Below, one piece after another: positions 21,812 through 35,556 of a DNA stretch of 64,000 nucleotides. The notes below the pieces were generated by a model that was not told where the DNA came from, ran no database searches, and worked only from the letters and a program-made list of their open reading frames with translations. The DNA comes from Letharia columbiana (lineage: Eukaryota; Ascomycota; Lecanoromycetes; Lecanorales; Parmeliaceae), in NCBI RefSeq assembly GCF_014066305.1, contig NW_023501170.1, positions 18,803-82,802 of the forward strand. Reading direction: 5' to 3'. How positions within the stretch are numbered: the stretch's first letter is position 1; each line of letters opens with the position of its first letter. The position numbers and the translations under genes were made by a program.

Positions 21812-22398
21812 CGAGTAAAGGTTTATAAATTAAATTCATAATCATTTTTTTTCAATCGGGGCTGTCGAGTAAATTTTGATAAGCGATCTTTAATAAGCGA
21901 TATCTGAATTTCTTACCTTTAAATATCTATAAGACTAAATTTAGTAATTCGTTTTTTATCTGAAACTTCACATTATACTCTATAGTTTAAATATAAAATT
22001 TTAAAATTTTAATAGAAAACAAAAAAGTTATTCTAAAATCAAATAATGTGTACCTGTTTTTTTGATCAGGGCTGTCCGGCTGTCGAGCGAACTCTAGTAA
22101 GCGATATTTGAATTCCTTGCGCTTTAATAATTATAAGACTAAATTTCTTCTTAAAAATTCGAAAAGCCTAGACTGCGTTTTAAAATTCGAAATTTAAAAT
22201 ATCAAAAAGTTAATAGAAAACAAAAAGGTTTTCTATATATTAATAATATATATCTATTTTTTTAATAGTTACGAACGTTAATTTATTTATTCGCGATATT
22301 TAATTAAAAAGCGTAGATCTAACGAATTAATAATTAACTATATATATAAATTTAAGGTTTTCTAATTTAGCTCTATCTTATTCTATTATATATACTAA
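21812..22398 (-). mobile_element. Non-autonomous Helitron-like copy (587 bp) inside the 15-bp array
   Basis: On the minus strand it starts TTAGTATATATAATAG and ends CCTTTACTCG. The array reads ...cttatata before it and taatata... after it. Joining the flanks restores the 15-bp period exactly, so insertion was between A and T with no duplication. It is RIP-mutated and has no gene. Confidence 0.8.
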
Positions 22399-22560
22399 TA
22401 ATATACTTATATATAATATACTTATATATAATATACTTATATATAATATACTTATATATAATATTCTTATATATAATATTCTTATATATAATATTCTTAT
22501 ATATAATAATCTTATATATAATATTCTTATATATAATATTCTTATATATAATATTTATAT
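22399..22560. repeat. 15-bp tandem repeat, second half
   Basis: This continues the array at 21667-21811. The later units change to 'cttatatataatatt'. Confidence 0.85.
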
Positions 22561-24140
22561 AGATTATTTAAATATTTAGAATATTAAAAAGATAATTAAA
22601 ATATATATTAAAATAGATCTTTCTAAATTCTCTTTTAATAATATTTATAAATTATACTCTATAATTAATTTTAAAATAAAATTTTATAAACGTTATATTA
22701 TTTTTAAAAGATAAAAAAATAATTTAATTTATATTAATCTTTAAAGATTATTTAATATCTCTTATAATAATTATATTCTTATAATTATCTTTCTAGATAA
22801 TTTTATTTTATATTTTAACATCTATTTTTTATTTTATAAATTTAACGAGTTCGTTTTTATTATATTTAAGCTTTTTCTTAATAATATAAAATATAATTAT
22901 TATTATTATATTCGCCTTTATTTTAATTATAATATAAAATTTCAAAATTTCAAAATAAAAATCTTTTATTTATTTAGAGAAATTATCTAAAAAGATATTA
23001 TATTAAAAAAAAATTATATAATTAATAAATTTATATAATTAAATATTATTATTTAATATAAAGCTAGCGCGATATTTATAAAAAACGACTTAATATAGAA
23101 ATATTAAATCGAGTTTATTTATATTAAGAATTATTTATATAATCGCTAATCTATAATTAAGCGAAGTATTACTTCTTTTATTTTCTTTTAAATTTTTCTT
23201 ATTTATATATTATTAGATAAATAGCTTTTTATTTAATTATATTTAAAGCTATTAATTAGAAGAAGTATTAAAATTATATAATTAAGAGATAACTTATAAA
23301 TTATTAAGATTATTTTTATTATATACTCTTAAATAATAGTAAGATCGCTATTATTTTAAATATTAAATAATTTAATAATATTCTTTTTAAATTTATATTT
23401 TTTATTTTAAAGAAGAATACGCGTGATAATATTAAAATAATAATTTATTATAATAATTATCGATTTATTAAAACTATTAATTATTTCGAGAATTATCTTT
23501 TTTTTATCTATAATTTTAAAAGAGAATCGCTAAAAGAGATATATAATTTTTATTAAAGATAAAGTTAATAATTTATTTAGTTTTATTTAAATTTTTAAAA
23601 GAGCTTAACTAGTAGTTTTAGCTAATTTAAAATTTTTAAAAAAATAATTATTTAATATATTTAATAATAAAACTCTCTCTATAACTTCTATAACGATATC
23701 TTTTAAACTTATTATTTATTTTATAAATAATTATAATTTAATTTTAGCGATAAGTTATCTATTCGATATCTTAAGAATATATAAAGAATTCTTTTTAGAT
23801 TTCCTAACGCTATTAATAAAAGCCTTCTTTTCTAAATTCTATAAATTTTAAATTTATAAAAAAATTATATTAGATTTTTATTATAAGATATATTAAAAAA
23901 TTATTATATAAAAAGAAGTTAACTCGCTTATTATTAATAGAACTTAAATTTTAATAAATCTTTTATTAAATATATATATTTTAAAAAATTAATAGATTTA
24001 TAAATTTAAGCGTAATTTAATAAAGAAGATTATATAATATAAAGCTTATTAAATTATTTACGATTTTAAATAATAAAAAAAAATCGACTTTAATAAAATC
24101 TTTATTTTTATTATTAAATTTATAAATTATAAAGTAAAGT
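22561..24140. other. AT-rich RIP-type DNA, no gene
   Basis: No element or frame is recognised. Confidence 0.6.
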
Positions 24141-24771
24141 ACTATTTTAATTATTATTAAAGATATATTATTATTATATAATAATTCTATAATTAATAAT
24201 CGATAAATAATCGATATATAATCGATATATAATCGATATATAATCGATATAAAACTTAATTTATACTCGTTAGAAGAATTATTCTAACTTATAATTTTAT
24301 ATCGATTATTTAATAATTACGTAATTATTACGTAATAGTTATTAAATAATTATAAAACGATTATAGAATAATTATATAATTCTTATAGAATTATAAATAA
24401 TCTATATAATAATTAAAAATAAATTTTAATTTTAAAGTTCTTTATAGAGCTAAAAATTCGCTTAGTATATATAAGTTTAAATATTAACGCTAGTAAGTTA
24501 AAATTCGATTTTTTTTAAAAATTCGCGAAGTTTTTATATTATAAGATATATTATATAATATTACTAGTCTATTCGAGACTTAATAAAAAAATAAAAATAA
24601 AAATAAATTATTATAACGATTATAAAACGATTATAGAACGATTATAAAACTATAATCGTTATAAATTCTAAGAAAAGAGTTTTATAGTTTACGACTATTA
24701 TAAAATAATTATAATATAGTTTTATAATCGTAATACGCTAGTTCTATAACTTTATAAATTAATAGAATAGT
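24141..24771 (+). mobile_element. 'ACTATTCTA' TIR element, copy b (631 bp), AGT duplication
   Basis: It starts ACTATTTTA and ends TAGAATAGT, with AGT on both sides (24138-24140, 24772-24774). It is the inverted equivalent of 18200-18855. Confidence 0.6.
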
Positions 24772-25637
24772 AGTTTTTATATTAATAGCTATCTGAAACT
24801 AAGAGCTTAAATAAATAAATATTAAAAAAAAGCGATATTAAGAAGATAATATATATTTTTTAACTTATTAGCTTTAAGACTAAAGATTAAAAAATAAGAT
24901 ATATAAATTTATTAGAATATTCTATAATTTAAAATAATTCTCTAGAATTTAATATAATACTCTTATAATTTATTTTAAAAAAATTAAAAATTAAATTTAT
25001 TAAGATATTATTAATTTTTTTTAAATTTATTAATAATACTAATATTATTATTATTAATATAGATAAGATTTTACTTATTAATCTAGATAAAATTAAAATA
25101 TAAAGTATTAAAAATAAATTTATAAGAAGTTTAAGATAATTAATTTAAGATTTTATATTTATTATTTTAAAATAGTAGTTATTAGAGATTATATTAATTA
25201 AATTTCAAATTTTAATTAAAAAGATTATATTAAAAAGTTTCTAAAGAAATATAATATATTAAACTTTACGCTATCGCTTATTTTTATTAATAGCGATAAA
25301 TTTTATATTATTAAAGATAATTTTATTTCTATTAATTAGTTTTATTATATTTATTAATTAATTAAATATAAATTATTTATATATATAATATTAAATATTA
25401 AATATAATATAATATTCGCTATCTTAATAATCTTTAAATATATTTTAAATTTAAATAAATTCTATTAAAAGATTATTAAATATATTTTTTAATATCTAAA
25501 TAATATTAAAATTTAATAATTAATATTTAAAGAAAATCTAAAATTACTTACTAGCTATATAAATACGAATTAAATAAATAATTAAAATATTCGATATTCT
25601 ACTTCTAGTTATATCTTTAATATAAATAATAATATTA
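24772..25637. other. AT-rich RIP-type DNA, no gene
   Basis: No element or frame is recognised. Confidence 0.6.
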
Positions 25638-26195
25638 TTAATTTATATAATAGAATAAGATAGAGCTAAATTATAAAATCTTAAATTTATATATATAATT
25701 AATTTTAAATTTAAGATTACTAGATACGCTTTTTATTTAAATTAATTAAATTATCGTAAATAAATAAATTTATATTCGTAACTATTAAAATCTCTTATTT
25801 TACTTTTAAGTCTTTAATAACTTTACTATTTTCTAGTAAAATCAATTTTTTTTTTAATTATAACTCGTAATTTACGCTTTTTAATACTTTAATAATAAAA
25901 TAATAAAATTCAATCTTATAATTTTTTAAAGATATGAAATTCAAATATCGCTTATTAAAGTTCGCTCGTTAAATTTACTCGATAGTCGATAGCTCTAAGT
26001 AAAAAATAGATATATATTATTTAATTTTAAAATAATTTTTTTATTTTCTATTAAAATCTTAGAGTTTTTTTTTTAAATTATAAAATATAAATTAGGCTTT
26101 TAAATGAAAAAAGAATATTTAAGTTTAAATTCATTAATATTTAAAGGTAAAGAATTTAAATATCGCTTTTTAAAGTTCGCTAGATAGTTTTAATT
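25638..26195 (+). mobile_element. Degenerate Helitron-like copy, 3' end not visible
   Basis: It opens with TTAATTTATATAATAG (family start TTAGTATATATAATAG) and 'aataagatagagcta'. The middle matches the 37901-38518 copy with many C-to-T and G-to-A changes. The expected hairpin end was not found. Confidence 0.45.
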
Positions 26196-26824
26196 AGTAG
26201 TTAATTAATTATTAAAATAATAATTTATAATATTATTATTCTTTTACTTTATAAGATTAAATATATTAATTAAATATAGACTATTAAGAAGATAATTTAA
26301 TTATATAAATTTTTTAATTAATTTAACTTTAGCGTTAAATATATATAGATCTTTATTATTTATTATAATAATTATCTTAGAATATAATAATTTTTATTAA
26401 AAATCTTTAATTTTATATATATATTAAATATATTAATATTTAATATTATTATATATAAAAATAAATTATCGCTAATAATAATATTTTTTAAATATATCTT
26501 TATTAAATAATAGATAGTCGATAAATATATTAACGTATTATTTAAGAATAAATTTAAAAGATTTTATATATTAATTAAGCTAGAATATTATTTATAGTAT
26601 TATTTATTTAAAAAAGCTAACTTTAACTTTAGAGAAGTTATTTTATTAATTCTTATAGTTTAAATAATTTATTTAAGTTATCTATTAAGTTTTAGATTTA
26701 ATACTCTATAAATTCGCTATTTTATATTAGAATAGCTATTTCTTTAATATTATTATTATTATCGCTATTAAATCTTTAAAAAATTTTTAAAATACTTTTA
26801 TCTATATTATTATTATTATTATCT
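26196..26824. other. AT-rich RIP-type DNA, no gene
   Basis: No element or frame is recognised. Confidence 0.6.
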
Positions 26825-27660
26825 TAGAGAAAATATACGATTAGAGTATATTATATAATTATATTATTAACTCGATAGATATTATAACTTTTAATTAACT
26901 TTCTATTATAATATTAGTCTCTTCGACTATCGTATAATATATCGCGTATTATTAGAGCTAGTATTTACTAGTTATTATTAGCTATCTATTTTATATATAT
27001 AAATATTCGTATATTTTATAAATTAATAATTAGTCTTTTAGTTATAATTATTTTAATTTCTAATATATTTAATATTCTACTTTTAATACTTTTAATTAAC
27101 TTTTTATTAATATTAAAATTTCTATAATAGTAATTTATTCGAAATTCGAAATAAATAGATAATTATTTAATAATTCTCTTATTATATATTAACGTTTAAA
27201 CTAGTTCGAGTATCTCGCTTCGCTTATAATAGTCTATTTATTAAAATTTACTTTTCGATTTTTTAATTTTTCTCGAAATTTAATATATAAGTAAGATATA
27301 TAGCTCTATAGAGCTATGAAACTTAAAAAGATTTTCGAAAAATTATATATATTATTAATATTTATTAATTCTCTATTAATAATATATTAATATATTACTT
27401 TATAGCGTAGTATTATAATAATAATAAATTAATATCTCTTTTATACTTTATTATCTATTTATTAACTATTTATTAATAATAAATTTAACTAAGTTTTCTA
27501 TAAATAGAAAGTTTTATATAACTTTATTCGATATACGTTATATAAAATATAAAATCTAAATATATTCGATATATAGTTTTTATTATACGAATCGTATTAT
27601 TTTCGCTAATAACTTATTTATTTTCTATTAATAGTAATATAATAGCTTTCGTAAGATAAT
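26825..27660 (-). repeat. Interspersed repeat G, inverted copy
   Basis: On the minus strand it has the blocks 'gctttcgtaagata' (family start), 'taatactacgctataaagt', 'aattttcgag...aaaaatc' and 'gaagcgagatactcgaa'. Other copies: about 50010-50690 (+), 59305-59770 (-), 59914-61240 (+, tandem) and 61870-62000 (-). No coding frame or clear ends, so its class is unknown. Confidence 0.55.
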
Positions 27661-27944
27661 TATTATTATTAAAAATTAAATATCTAGAATAATCTTTATA
27701 AAAGCTTTATAGCCGATTATAAATATATATAAGATAAAGAATTTCTTCTAATTATTTTAGTTATTTCTATAAATATTCTTTAATCTTAAATTAATTAATT
27801 TTTAATATATATTAGATAACTTAGAAATAAAAATTTTAAAATGTTATTTTTTAATAAAAATAGAATTAATTAGTAAAGGGCTCGATTTAATATAATTATT
27901 TTTAGATCTTAATTTTTTACTTTTATTATTCGATATTAATTTTA

Positions 27945-28130
27945 ATTTAAACTTTATTTTAATTATTTAATATTAAACTTATTTTAACTATTTAATTTAG
28001 ATTTTACTTTAATTATTTAATATTAAATTTATTTTAACTATCTAATTTAAACTTTATTTTAATTATTTAATATTAAATTTTTTTAATTATTTACTTAAGA
28101 TTTTATTCTAATTATTTAATATTAATTTTA
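27945..28130. repeat. ~60-bp tandem repeat
   Basis: Three to four units of 'ttattttaattatttaata' with 'ttaaactttattttaac' spacing. AT-only, RIP-type. Confidence 0.6.
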
Positions 28131-28349
28131 TTATAATAAGTCGATATAAATTAATTAAATCGTTTTTTTAATATTATTAATATTAAACTTCGTATTTATT
28201 AGATTTCGCGTATAAAAGAATATATATAAAGAGGAGTATTAAAATTTAAATTATATAACTCTTAGTATTTTAATAATTATATAATGTAGTTATATAATAT
28301 ATTTTAATATATTTATATCTAATTATTCTTTTCTTTTATTAAACTCGCT

Positions 28350-28830
28350 AATTAATATAACTAAGTATTTTATTTTATTTTTTAATAATTCTATAAGAAT
28401 TATATAATTATTCTATAATCGTTTTATAATTATTTAATAACTATTACGTAATAATTACGTAATTATTAAATAATCGATATAAAATTATAAGTTAAAATAA
28501 TTCTTTTAACGAGTATAAATTAGTTTTATATCGATTATACTGTGCTGTCGAGTAGTTCTTTGATAGAGCGAGGACATCAATAAATTCTTCCACTTGCCGA
28601 ATATCGGTTAATCTATTAGTGTCCTCGCTCTATCAAAGGACTCACTTCTGGTAGACGTATATTCGTTATATATCGTTATATATCGTTATATATCGATTAT
28701 ATATCGATTATATATCGATTATATATCGATTATATATCGATTATATATCGATTATATATCGATTATTTATCGATTATTAATTATAGAATCATTCTATAAT
28801 AATAATATATTTTTAATAATAACTAGAATA
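28350..28830 (-). mobile_element. Partial 'ACTATTCTA' element, copy e, with a small insertion
   Basis: It matches the 18200-18855 copy from the '...ctataatcgttttataa' block to 'aataactagaata'. The left part is missing. A ~128-bp G+C-richer insertion (28538-28665) interrupts it, next to an expanded 'atatcgattat' run (28670-28770). Confidence 0.5.
28538..28665. mobile_element. ~128-bp hairpin-forming insertion, not RIP-mutated
   Basis: The core has TTTGATAGAGCGAGGACA at 28560-28577 and its complement at 28620-28637, spaced by ~42 bp. Composition is ordinary although the surroundings are AT-rich, so it arrived late or escaped RIP through its small size. The outer limits are estimated from where the host repeat resumes. 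Confidence 0.55.
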
Positions 28831-31198
28831 TATCTAGATAGTAATTTCCCTCGCTAAAAAATCGTAAAATTATAAAATTATAAAATCGTAGAAATTATAA
28901 AATCGTAGAAATTATAGAATTATAAAAATTCTATAAATTATAATTAATATAAAAAACTTATAATAGATATTAAAATTAACTTCTTATTAATTAAATCTAA
29001 ATAAATTTCAAGTTACTTAACTTTTAAAAAACTTATTATTAATATAACTTCTCTTTTTTCTATTTAAATTTTATTATTATTTTATATAATTATAGAACTT
29101 ATTTTATACTTTCTAATAATTTAAAATTTATAAAGTTAAATCTTATAATTCTAAGTAAATCTTAAATTAAAGTATTTTTACTCTTCGAAAGTCGAATTTA
29201 ATTTTAAAATTAAATTTATAAATTAATTACTTTCTATAAATTTTAATTTATAAATTTTAATATTAATATAGATCTTTATATTAATATAAATATTATATTT
29301 AATTAATAAATAAAGACTATAAAGTACTATCTAATTAATTTATTTAAATTTATTATTTAATATTTAAGATAATTAAATTTTTAATTTAAAGACGATATAA
29401 TTATTAAGATATAGTTTTTCGAAAATTATTTATTATATATATTCTTATCTAAGTCTTAATAAAATGAAATAATATTTATTTTATTAATAGTATATTAATT
29501 ATAATTTCTATAGAGTATATATCTAGTAATAATTATATAGAGATTAGAAAATAGATTAAAAAATAGATTTTTATTATAAATCTTAATATTAATAGCGTTA
29601 TCTATTTTAGCGATATTAAGAAATTAATTTTTAGAATATAATATAGTAAGAACTTAGATATATAATTAATTTTATTTTTAAAATTCTATAATAAAGTATA
29701 GATATAAATCTAAATTTCATTTATTACTATTAAAATTAGTTAGAATTATACTTTAATACTTTACTCTTATAAGAAAAAGTTTTTTTTCTAAATAATATTA
29801 TAAAATTAATAATTAAGAATTATAATATATAAGAGATTTAATTATATTAGAAGTATTTTTAGAAATTATAATTTATTTTAATTATCTAATTAATATATCG
29901 CTTAATAGACTACTATATTTAAAAAAAAAATTATATTATAATAAAAGATAAAAAGAATTAAGATATTTAATAAATTATTATAGTAAGCTATCGTAACTAT
30001 ATAGATATATAATTTTACCTACCTTTCTATCTATTAAGAAAATATCTTAATAAGAATCTTAGCTTAGTATTATAAGTAATTACTTCTCAGTAGAAGAATA
30101 ATTATCTTTACTATATACTACTTATTATACTTATATTTTCATATTACTCTTATATAAATATCGATATTAGAATAATAAATTTATCTAAGATTCTTCTCTT
30201 ATATTTATTAGTTTTTATATTTTAATTATTAAATAAAACTATTATCTATAGTCTAATATATCTAAAATTATTACTCTATTTACTTTTAATAATAATAAAT
30301 TAAATTAAATTTTAAAATAATAAAAAAAGGTTATAAAAATTAATAAGAGATAGATATCTTTTAATAAATTTTATAACTTTTAAAGTATTAATTAATAATA
30401 ATTAAGAATTAGATTATTATTAATTATCTTTTAAATAGTTTAACTCTTATTTTATATACTATATTTAGTCTTATATAAACTACTATTATCTAGAAAATAC
30501 TTCGAAATAATATTAATTTATATATTTCTATTTAAAGTTCTCGCGATCTTTATTAATACTCTATAATAATATCTAGAATCTAAAAAATTTATTATTATTA
30601 TAATCTATATAATAGATTTAAATTATATTTATTAAATTATATTAATATAATAAAATAATAATTAAAATAATAGTATAAAGGAAATACTCTATTATCTTTT
30701 AGCGTTAATTAAATATCTAATATTTTTCTCTTTAGAATATTCTTTATATTTTATAAATCTTTAGCTTTAATTTAAAAAACTAAAATAATTAATAGCGTAA
30801 TTTTTAAATAGAAGATTTTTAATAATAATAAAAAACTTAAATTATAGATGAAAGTTATAAAGAGATTTAATTAGTTATATTTAATAAATAGAGTAATAAT
30901 AATCTTATAAAGCTATTCTATAATTTATAGATTTTTATAATAAATAAATAAAAGAATAATATTTTATTTATTAATTTAATTATTTATAATAGTTTATTAA
31001 TATAAAGTATTAATAATTACTTAATAAATATAAATTTAAATAATTTTTAAATTTATCTTTATTTAATAAAGTTAATTACTTTTAATATTTATCTTATATA
31101 TATATATATATTAAATAAAATATTATAGTAATCTATCGTAATAAAGAAAGCGATTAAGCTTATTAAAATGAATTAATAATATATATATATATATAGAA
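28831..31198. other. AT-rich RIP-type DNA, no gene
   Basis: No element or frame is recognised. Confidence 0.6.
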
Positions 31199-32570
31199 AA
31201 TTAATAATTTATAGAATAGAAGAAATAGATATTATAAATCTATAATATAAACTAAATATTATCTATATAAAATTATCTTAATTAATAGTTTTTTTAATTT
31301 ATAAAATAATTTAATTATCTTTACTTTATTAGATAAAAAGACTTTTATCTAATATAAAATCTATATTATATAAAGTATATTATTATATTATAAATATTTA
31401 TTAAATAGAAAAATAAGAGAATAGTATAGAGATATATAAATTAAATATTAATATAAAATATAAAATATCTTATTATTTTAATTTTTAACTGATATATCTC
31501 TAATCTTAAATATATTTAATAAATTATTAATATTACTCTTTTAATAATAAGTAATCTTATTTAAAGTAAAATAATTATAAATATATAAATTATAATAAGA
31601 TAGATTTTAATAAGATAGCTTATAACTTTATAAATTTTATTTTTTTATTTTTTAAATGTTAACTTAAAAATATTAATATAAAAATTAATATTTTTAAAAG
31701 TTATAATTATTTTATAATAAAGCGTTTAATTAATATAATTATAATATTTATATCTAATAAAATTAATATAAAAAATACGATTAAAATAAAATTATATAAA
31801 TTATATTATAAATTAATTTATAATATATTATAGAGTCTAATTCTAAAGTTTTATTATTATAGATAGTTTAGATATCTCGTATTTTAAGATAATATTAAGA
31901 TAATATAAAATTAATCTAAAATCGATTTATAATCGATCTAAACATCTTCTTAATATTATTTTAAAATAATTTTAAGATAGTCTTTAACTAGTATTATATT
32001 AAATAAAAATTATTTTAAAACTAAGATATTTAATTATTTATATATATTTTTACTATTTTTAAAAGTTTAAAGTTTAGAAATTTAGATTATATATATATTA
32101 AATATATATTAAATATATTCTAGAAATATCTTAAATCGATTTCTATTATAATCTCTATTTAAAAATATATTATAATTTTTTTTAAAGTTTTTTATATACT
32201 TATACTTATTTTAAATAAAGTCTATTATATATAAACTTATCTTATAAATAATTAATATCTTATATATAGTCTAATATATAGTTATTTTTACCTTTATATA
32301 ATAAATTAAATTCTTCTAATATCTTAATTATATATAAACTTTTATTTTCTAATATTAAAAATTTATAAATATATTATTATATATCTCTAGTCGTATATAT
32401 TAAAAGATTTAAAATTAAATTTATATTAGAGTTTTTATTTTTTTATTATTAAATAAATATATATAATAAAAAACGTATATCTTTTTCGCTAATATATATA
32501 AGAAAAATATTAATTTAATTAATCTCTAATTTTATTTATATAAAAATATTTATTAATATTATATATATAA

Positions 32571-33002
32571 CGAGTAAAGGTCTATAAATTAAATTTATAA
32601 TTATTTTTTTAATTAGAGCTATCGAGTAAGTAGGTGAGCGATCTTTAATAAGCGAACTTTAATAAGCGATATTTAGACTTCTTGCTTATTAATAACTATA
32701 GAATTAAATTTTAGATTTCTTAAAATTTTGAAAAGCGTAAACGACGCTTTATAATTGAAAAAAAATCTCAAAATTTCAATAGAAAACAAAAAAGTTATTC
32801 TATTCGTGAATAACGTACATCTCTTTTTAATGTGGGAGGCGCGGGAGAGCGAGATTTTGATGGTTGCGGACGCTAATTTATTTACCCGTGATAAGTTAGT
32901 CGATCTAATTAAAGAGCGTAATAACTCTAAATTTATAATTAACTGATATATAAATTCAAGATTTTCAAGCTTAGCTCTATCTTATTCTATTATATATACT
33001 AA
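32571..33002 (-). mobile_element. Non-autonomous Helitron-like copy (432 bp) in the left arm
   Basis: On the minus strand it starts TTAGTATATATAATAG and ends CCTTTACTCG. It is the counterpart of 57486-57922. A 63-codon plus-strand frame inside (32755-32946) lies over noncoding element sequence and is not taken as a gene. Confidence 0.7.
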
Positions 33003-33434
33003 TATTTATTATTTTTATAATTTTTTTTAATAGAATCTAGATTAAGAAATATATAACTTATATATTTATAATCTTTAATTAAGCTATAACGACTAGTATT
33101 ATCTTATATAATATTTTATAAAAATTATATATATAAATAAGTTTTAAATAATAATTAATTAGGTTTTAAGATTTAATAATATATAAATAGCGATTTATTA
33201 TATAGCTTAATTCTAGAAAAACTTTTAAAATAGATAATTTATATTTAATAAGAATCTATTAACTTTAAATTATATAAAAATATTAAAGATAATATAATAT
33301 AATAAGAATATAAATTAGATATATTTTAATATATAAGCGATATAAATTAAACTTCTAACGACTAAATAATTAAATCTTATTATTAATTAAATCGATATCT
33401 CTCGCGAAGATAGTAATTTTTTTATAAAAAGAGT

Positions 33435-34013
33435 ACTATTCTAGTTATTATTAAAGATATATTATTATTATATAACGATTCTATAATTAAGAATCGATAA
33501 ATAATCGATATATTATCGATATATAATCGATATAAAACTTAATTTATACTCGTTAGAAGAATTATTCTAACTTATAATATTATATCGATTATTTAACGAT
33601 TACGTAATAGTTATCGAACGGTTATCGAACGATTATAGAACGGTTATACGATTCTTATAGAACTATAAATAATCTATATAAGAATTAAAAAAAAAATTAA
33701 AAGTTCTTTATAGAGCTAAAAATTCGCTGAGTATATATAAGCTTAAGTATTAACGCTAGTAATTTAAAATTAAGTTTTTTTTAATTTTAACGAAATTTTT
33801 ATATTAGAAGATCTATTATATAATATTACTAGTCTATTCGAGACTTAGTAAAAAAATAAAAATAAAAATATATTATTATAACGATTATAGAACGATTATA
33901 GAACGGTTATAAAACTATAACCGTTATAGATTCTAAGGGAAGAGGTCTATAGTTTACGACGATTATAAAATAATTATAAAACGATTATAAAACGATTGTA
34001 AATCGATTTAGAG
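33435..34013 (+). mobile_element. 'ACTATTCTA' element, copy c, truncated on the right
   Basis: It begins ACTATTCTAG with AGT before it and has the TATA-like 'gagtatatataagctta'. It is cut at about 34013 by a short element whose left edge is 'ttgataagggaggcgcggg'. It retains G+C better than copy b. Confidence 0.55.
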
Positions 34014-34195
34014 TTTGATAAGGGAGGCGCGGGCGGGCGAGATTTTGATGGTTGCGGACGCTAATTTATTTACCCGCGATGAGTTAGCCGATCTAGTTAA
34101 AAAGCGTAGAGGATTCGAATTTATAATTAGCTGTATATATAAATTCAAGATTTTCTAATTTAGCTCTATCTTATTCTTTTATATATATTAATAAT
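34014..34195 (-). mobile_element. Single-ended short element (TTAATATATATAAAAG end)
   Basis: The G+C-rich block 'ggaggcgcgggcgggcgag' leads into 'gctaatttatttacccgcg', and the element ends with the complement of TTAATATATATAAAAG. The same half-element recurs at 19386-20133, 56284-56470 and 61270-61437. Confidence 0.5.
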
Positions 34196-35105
34196 TTATA
34201 TAAAAGTATTTAGATATAATAATAAGTATAAACTATTAAAGTCTTTTATATATATTTATATTTTAGAAACTATAATCTATTTTTTTAAATATTTTTAAAA
34301 TTGATAATTGAAATAATAAAGCGAAAAATTATTTTAAGTTAATTAATATTAAATTTTATTAAAAGTTTTATTTAAGATCTTAATAGATATAAGAATAGTT
34401 AATTTTATAATCTTATCTATCTTTATTATATTAAGTTAGTATATAATAAAATTAACTATAATATCGAGAATCGTCGTTTTTAGTTTTTATAATATTAATA
34501 TACTCTTATAATAATCTTTTTATATTATAGATAAATACTCTTTATATTTAAGTAGATAGTTTAAATAAAGTTATTTATAATTATATTAGAAAGAGAGATT
34601 AGATAGTAATAATATATTAATATTAATAACTCTATAAACGCTATCTTTTAATTTTATATTTTATAAAAAATAATTAATAATTATTATTTTCATTTTCATT
34701 TTAATTATAAATCTATTAACTTTAAAGTTAACTTTAAATAATAAGAATATTATTAAAAATAATATAACTTCTAAATCTAATTTAGTTTTATTATTATATT
34801 TAATAAAATATTTTAATATAAAAGTAAAATAGTATTTAAATTATAATATTTTTTACTCGTCTTTATTATTATAAAGTAAGAATATATTTATAATTATCTT
34901 CTCGCGTAAAGTAATCTTTTCGTATATATCTTTATTAAATATATTTATAACTAACTTCTCGCGTAAAATAAGCTTTTCGCGTATATCTTTATTAGATATA
35001 ATAGATTTTATACTATTAAATAAGATAGATTTTAATATAATATCTTTACTTATTATAATTTTTTTTAATAACTTTTATTTATATAAGAGAATAGATTAAG
35101 ATATT

Positions 35106-35208
35106 AATATTATAAATTAGAATAATTCTTCTAACGAGTATAAATTAAGTTTTATATCGATTATATATCGATTATATATCGATTATTAATTATAGAATCG
35201 TTATATAA
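35106..35208 (-). mobile_element. 'ACTATTCTA' element, copy f, left part (continues at 37710-37741)
   Basis: It matches the middle and end of the family. The sequence stops at ...ttatataa and resumes at taataatatatc after the Helitron insertion. Uninterrupted copies read straight across this point. Confidence 0.6.
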
Positions 35209-35556
35209 TTAGTATATATAACAGAATAAGGTAGGGCTGAGCTTGGAAACCTTGAATTTGTATGTGTAGCCAATCATCAATTCGGGTCCTGTACGCTTTT
35301 TGGTTAGACCGGCTGAGTCAGCCCGATAGCCCTCCCGCGTCTCCCTCATCAAAAATTTGTATGTAGAAGTTTTACACTTTGAAGTACTCAGCTTGCGATA
35401 TATATAGTTACTTTATAATTCCTCAAATTGTAGAGCTCGCTTTGCGCTTTCTAACGCTGTAAAAATTATGAAGTTTGGCCTACTATTGGTGGATTGAATT
35501 GGATATTCAAATATGGTAGTCATGGTAGTCACACCAGACGCGTCCGGGATCGGATA

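Larger units (their letters stand above)
31199..35105 (+). repeat. Left arm of a 3.9-kb inverted duplication (partner 55381-59293)
   Basis: Successive blocks at 31199-31560, 32571-33002, 33003-33434, 33435-34195 and 34200-35105 reappear inverted and in reverse order in 55381-59293. They differ by scattered, mostly C/T and G/A, changes. Arm lengths agree within a few bases (3907 and 3913). The arm includes a Helitron-like copy, an 'ACTATTCTA' element and a further short element, so the composite existed before it was duplicated. Confidence 0.85.

Noticed and set aside
21657..21845. 62-codon KYIIY repeat frame as a small protein
   Set aside because: It is the translation of the 15-bp AT satellite and runs into an inserted Helitron-like copy.
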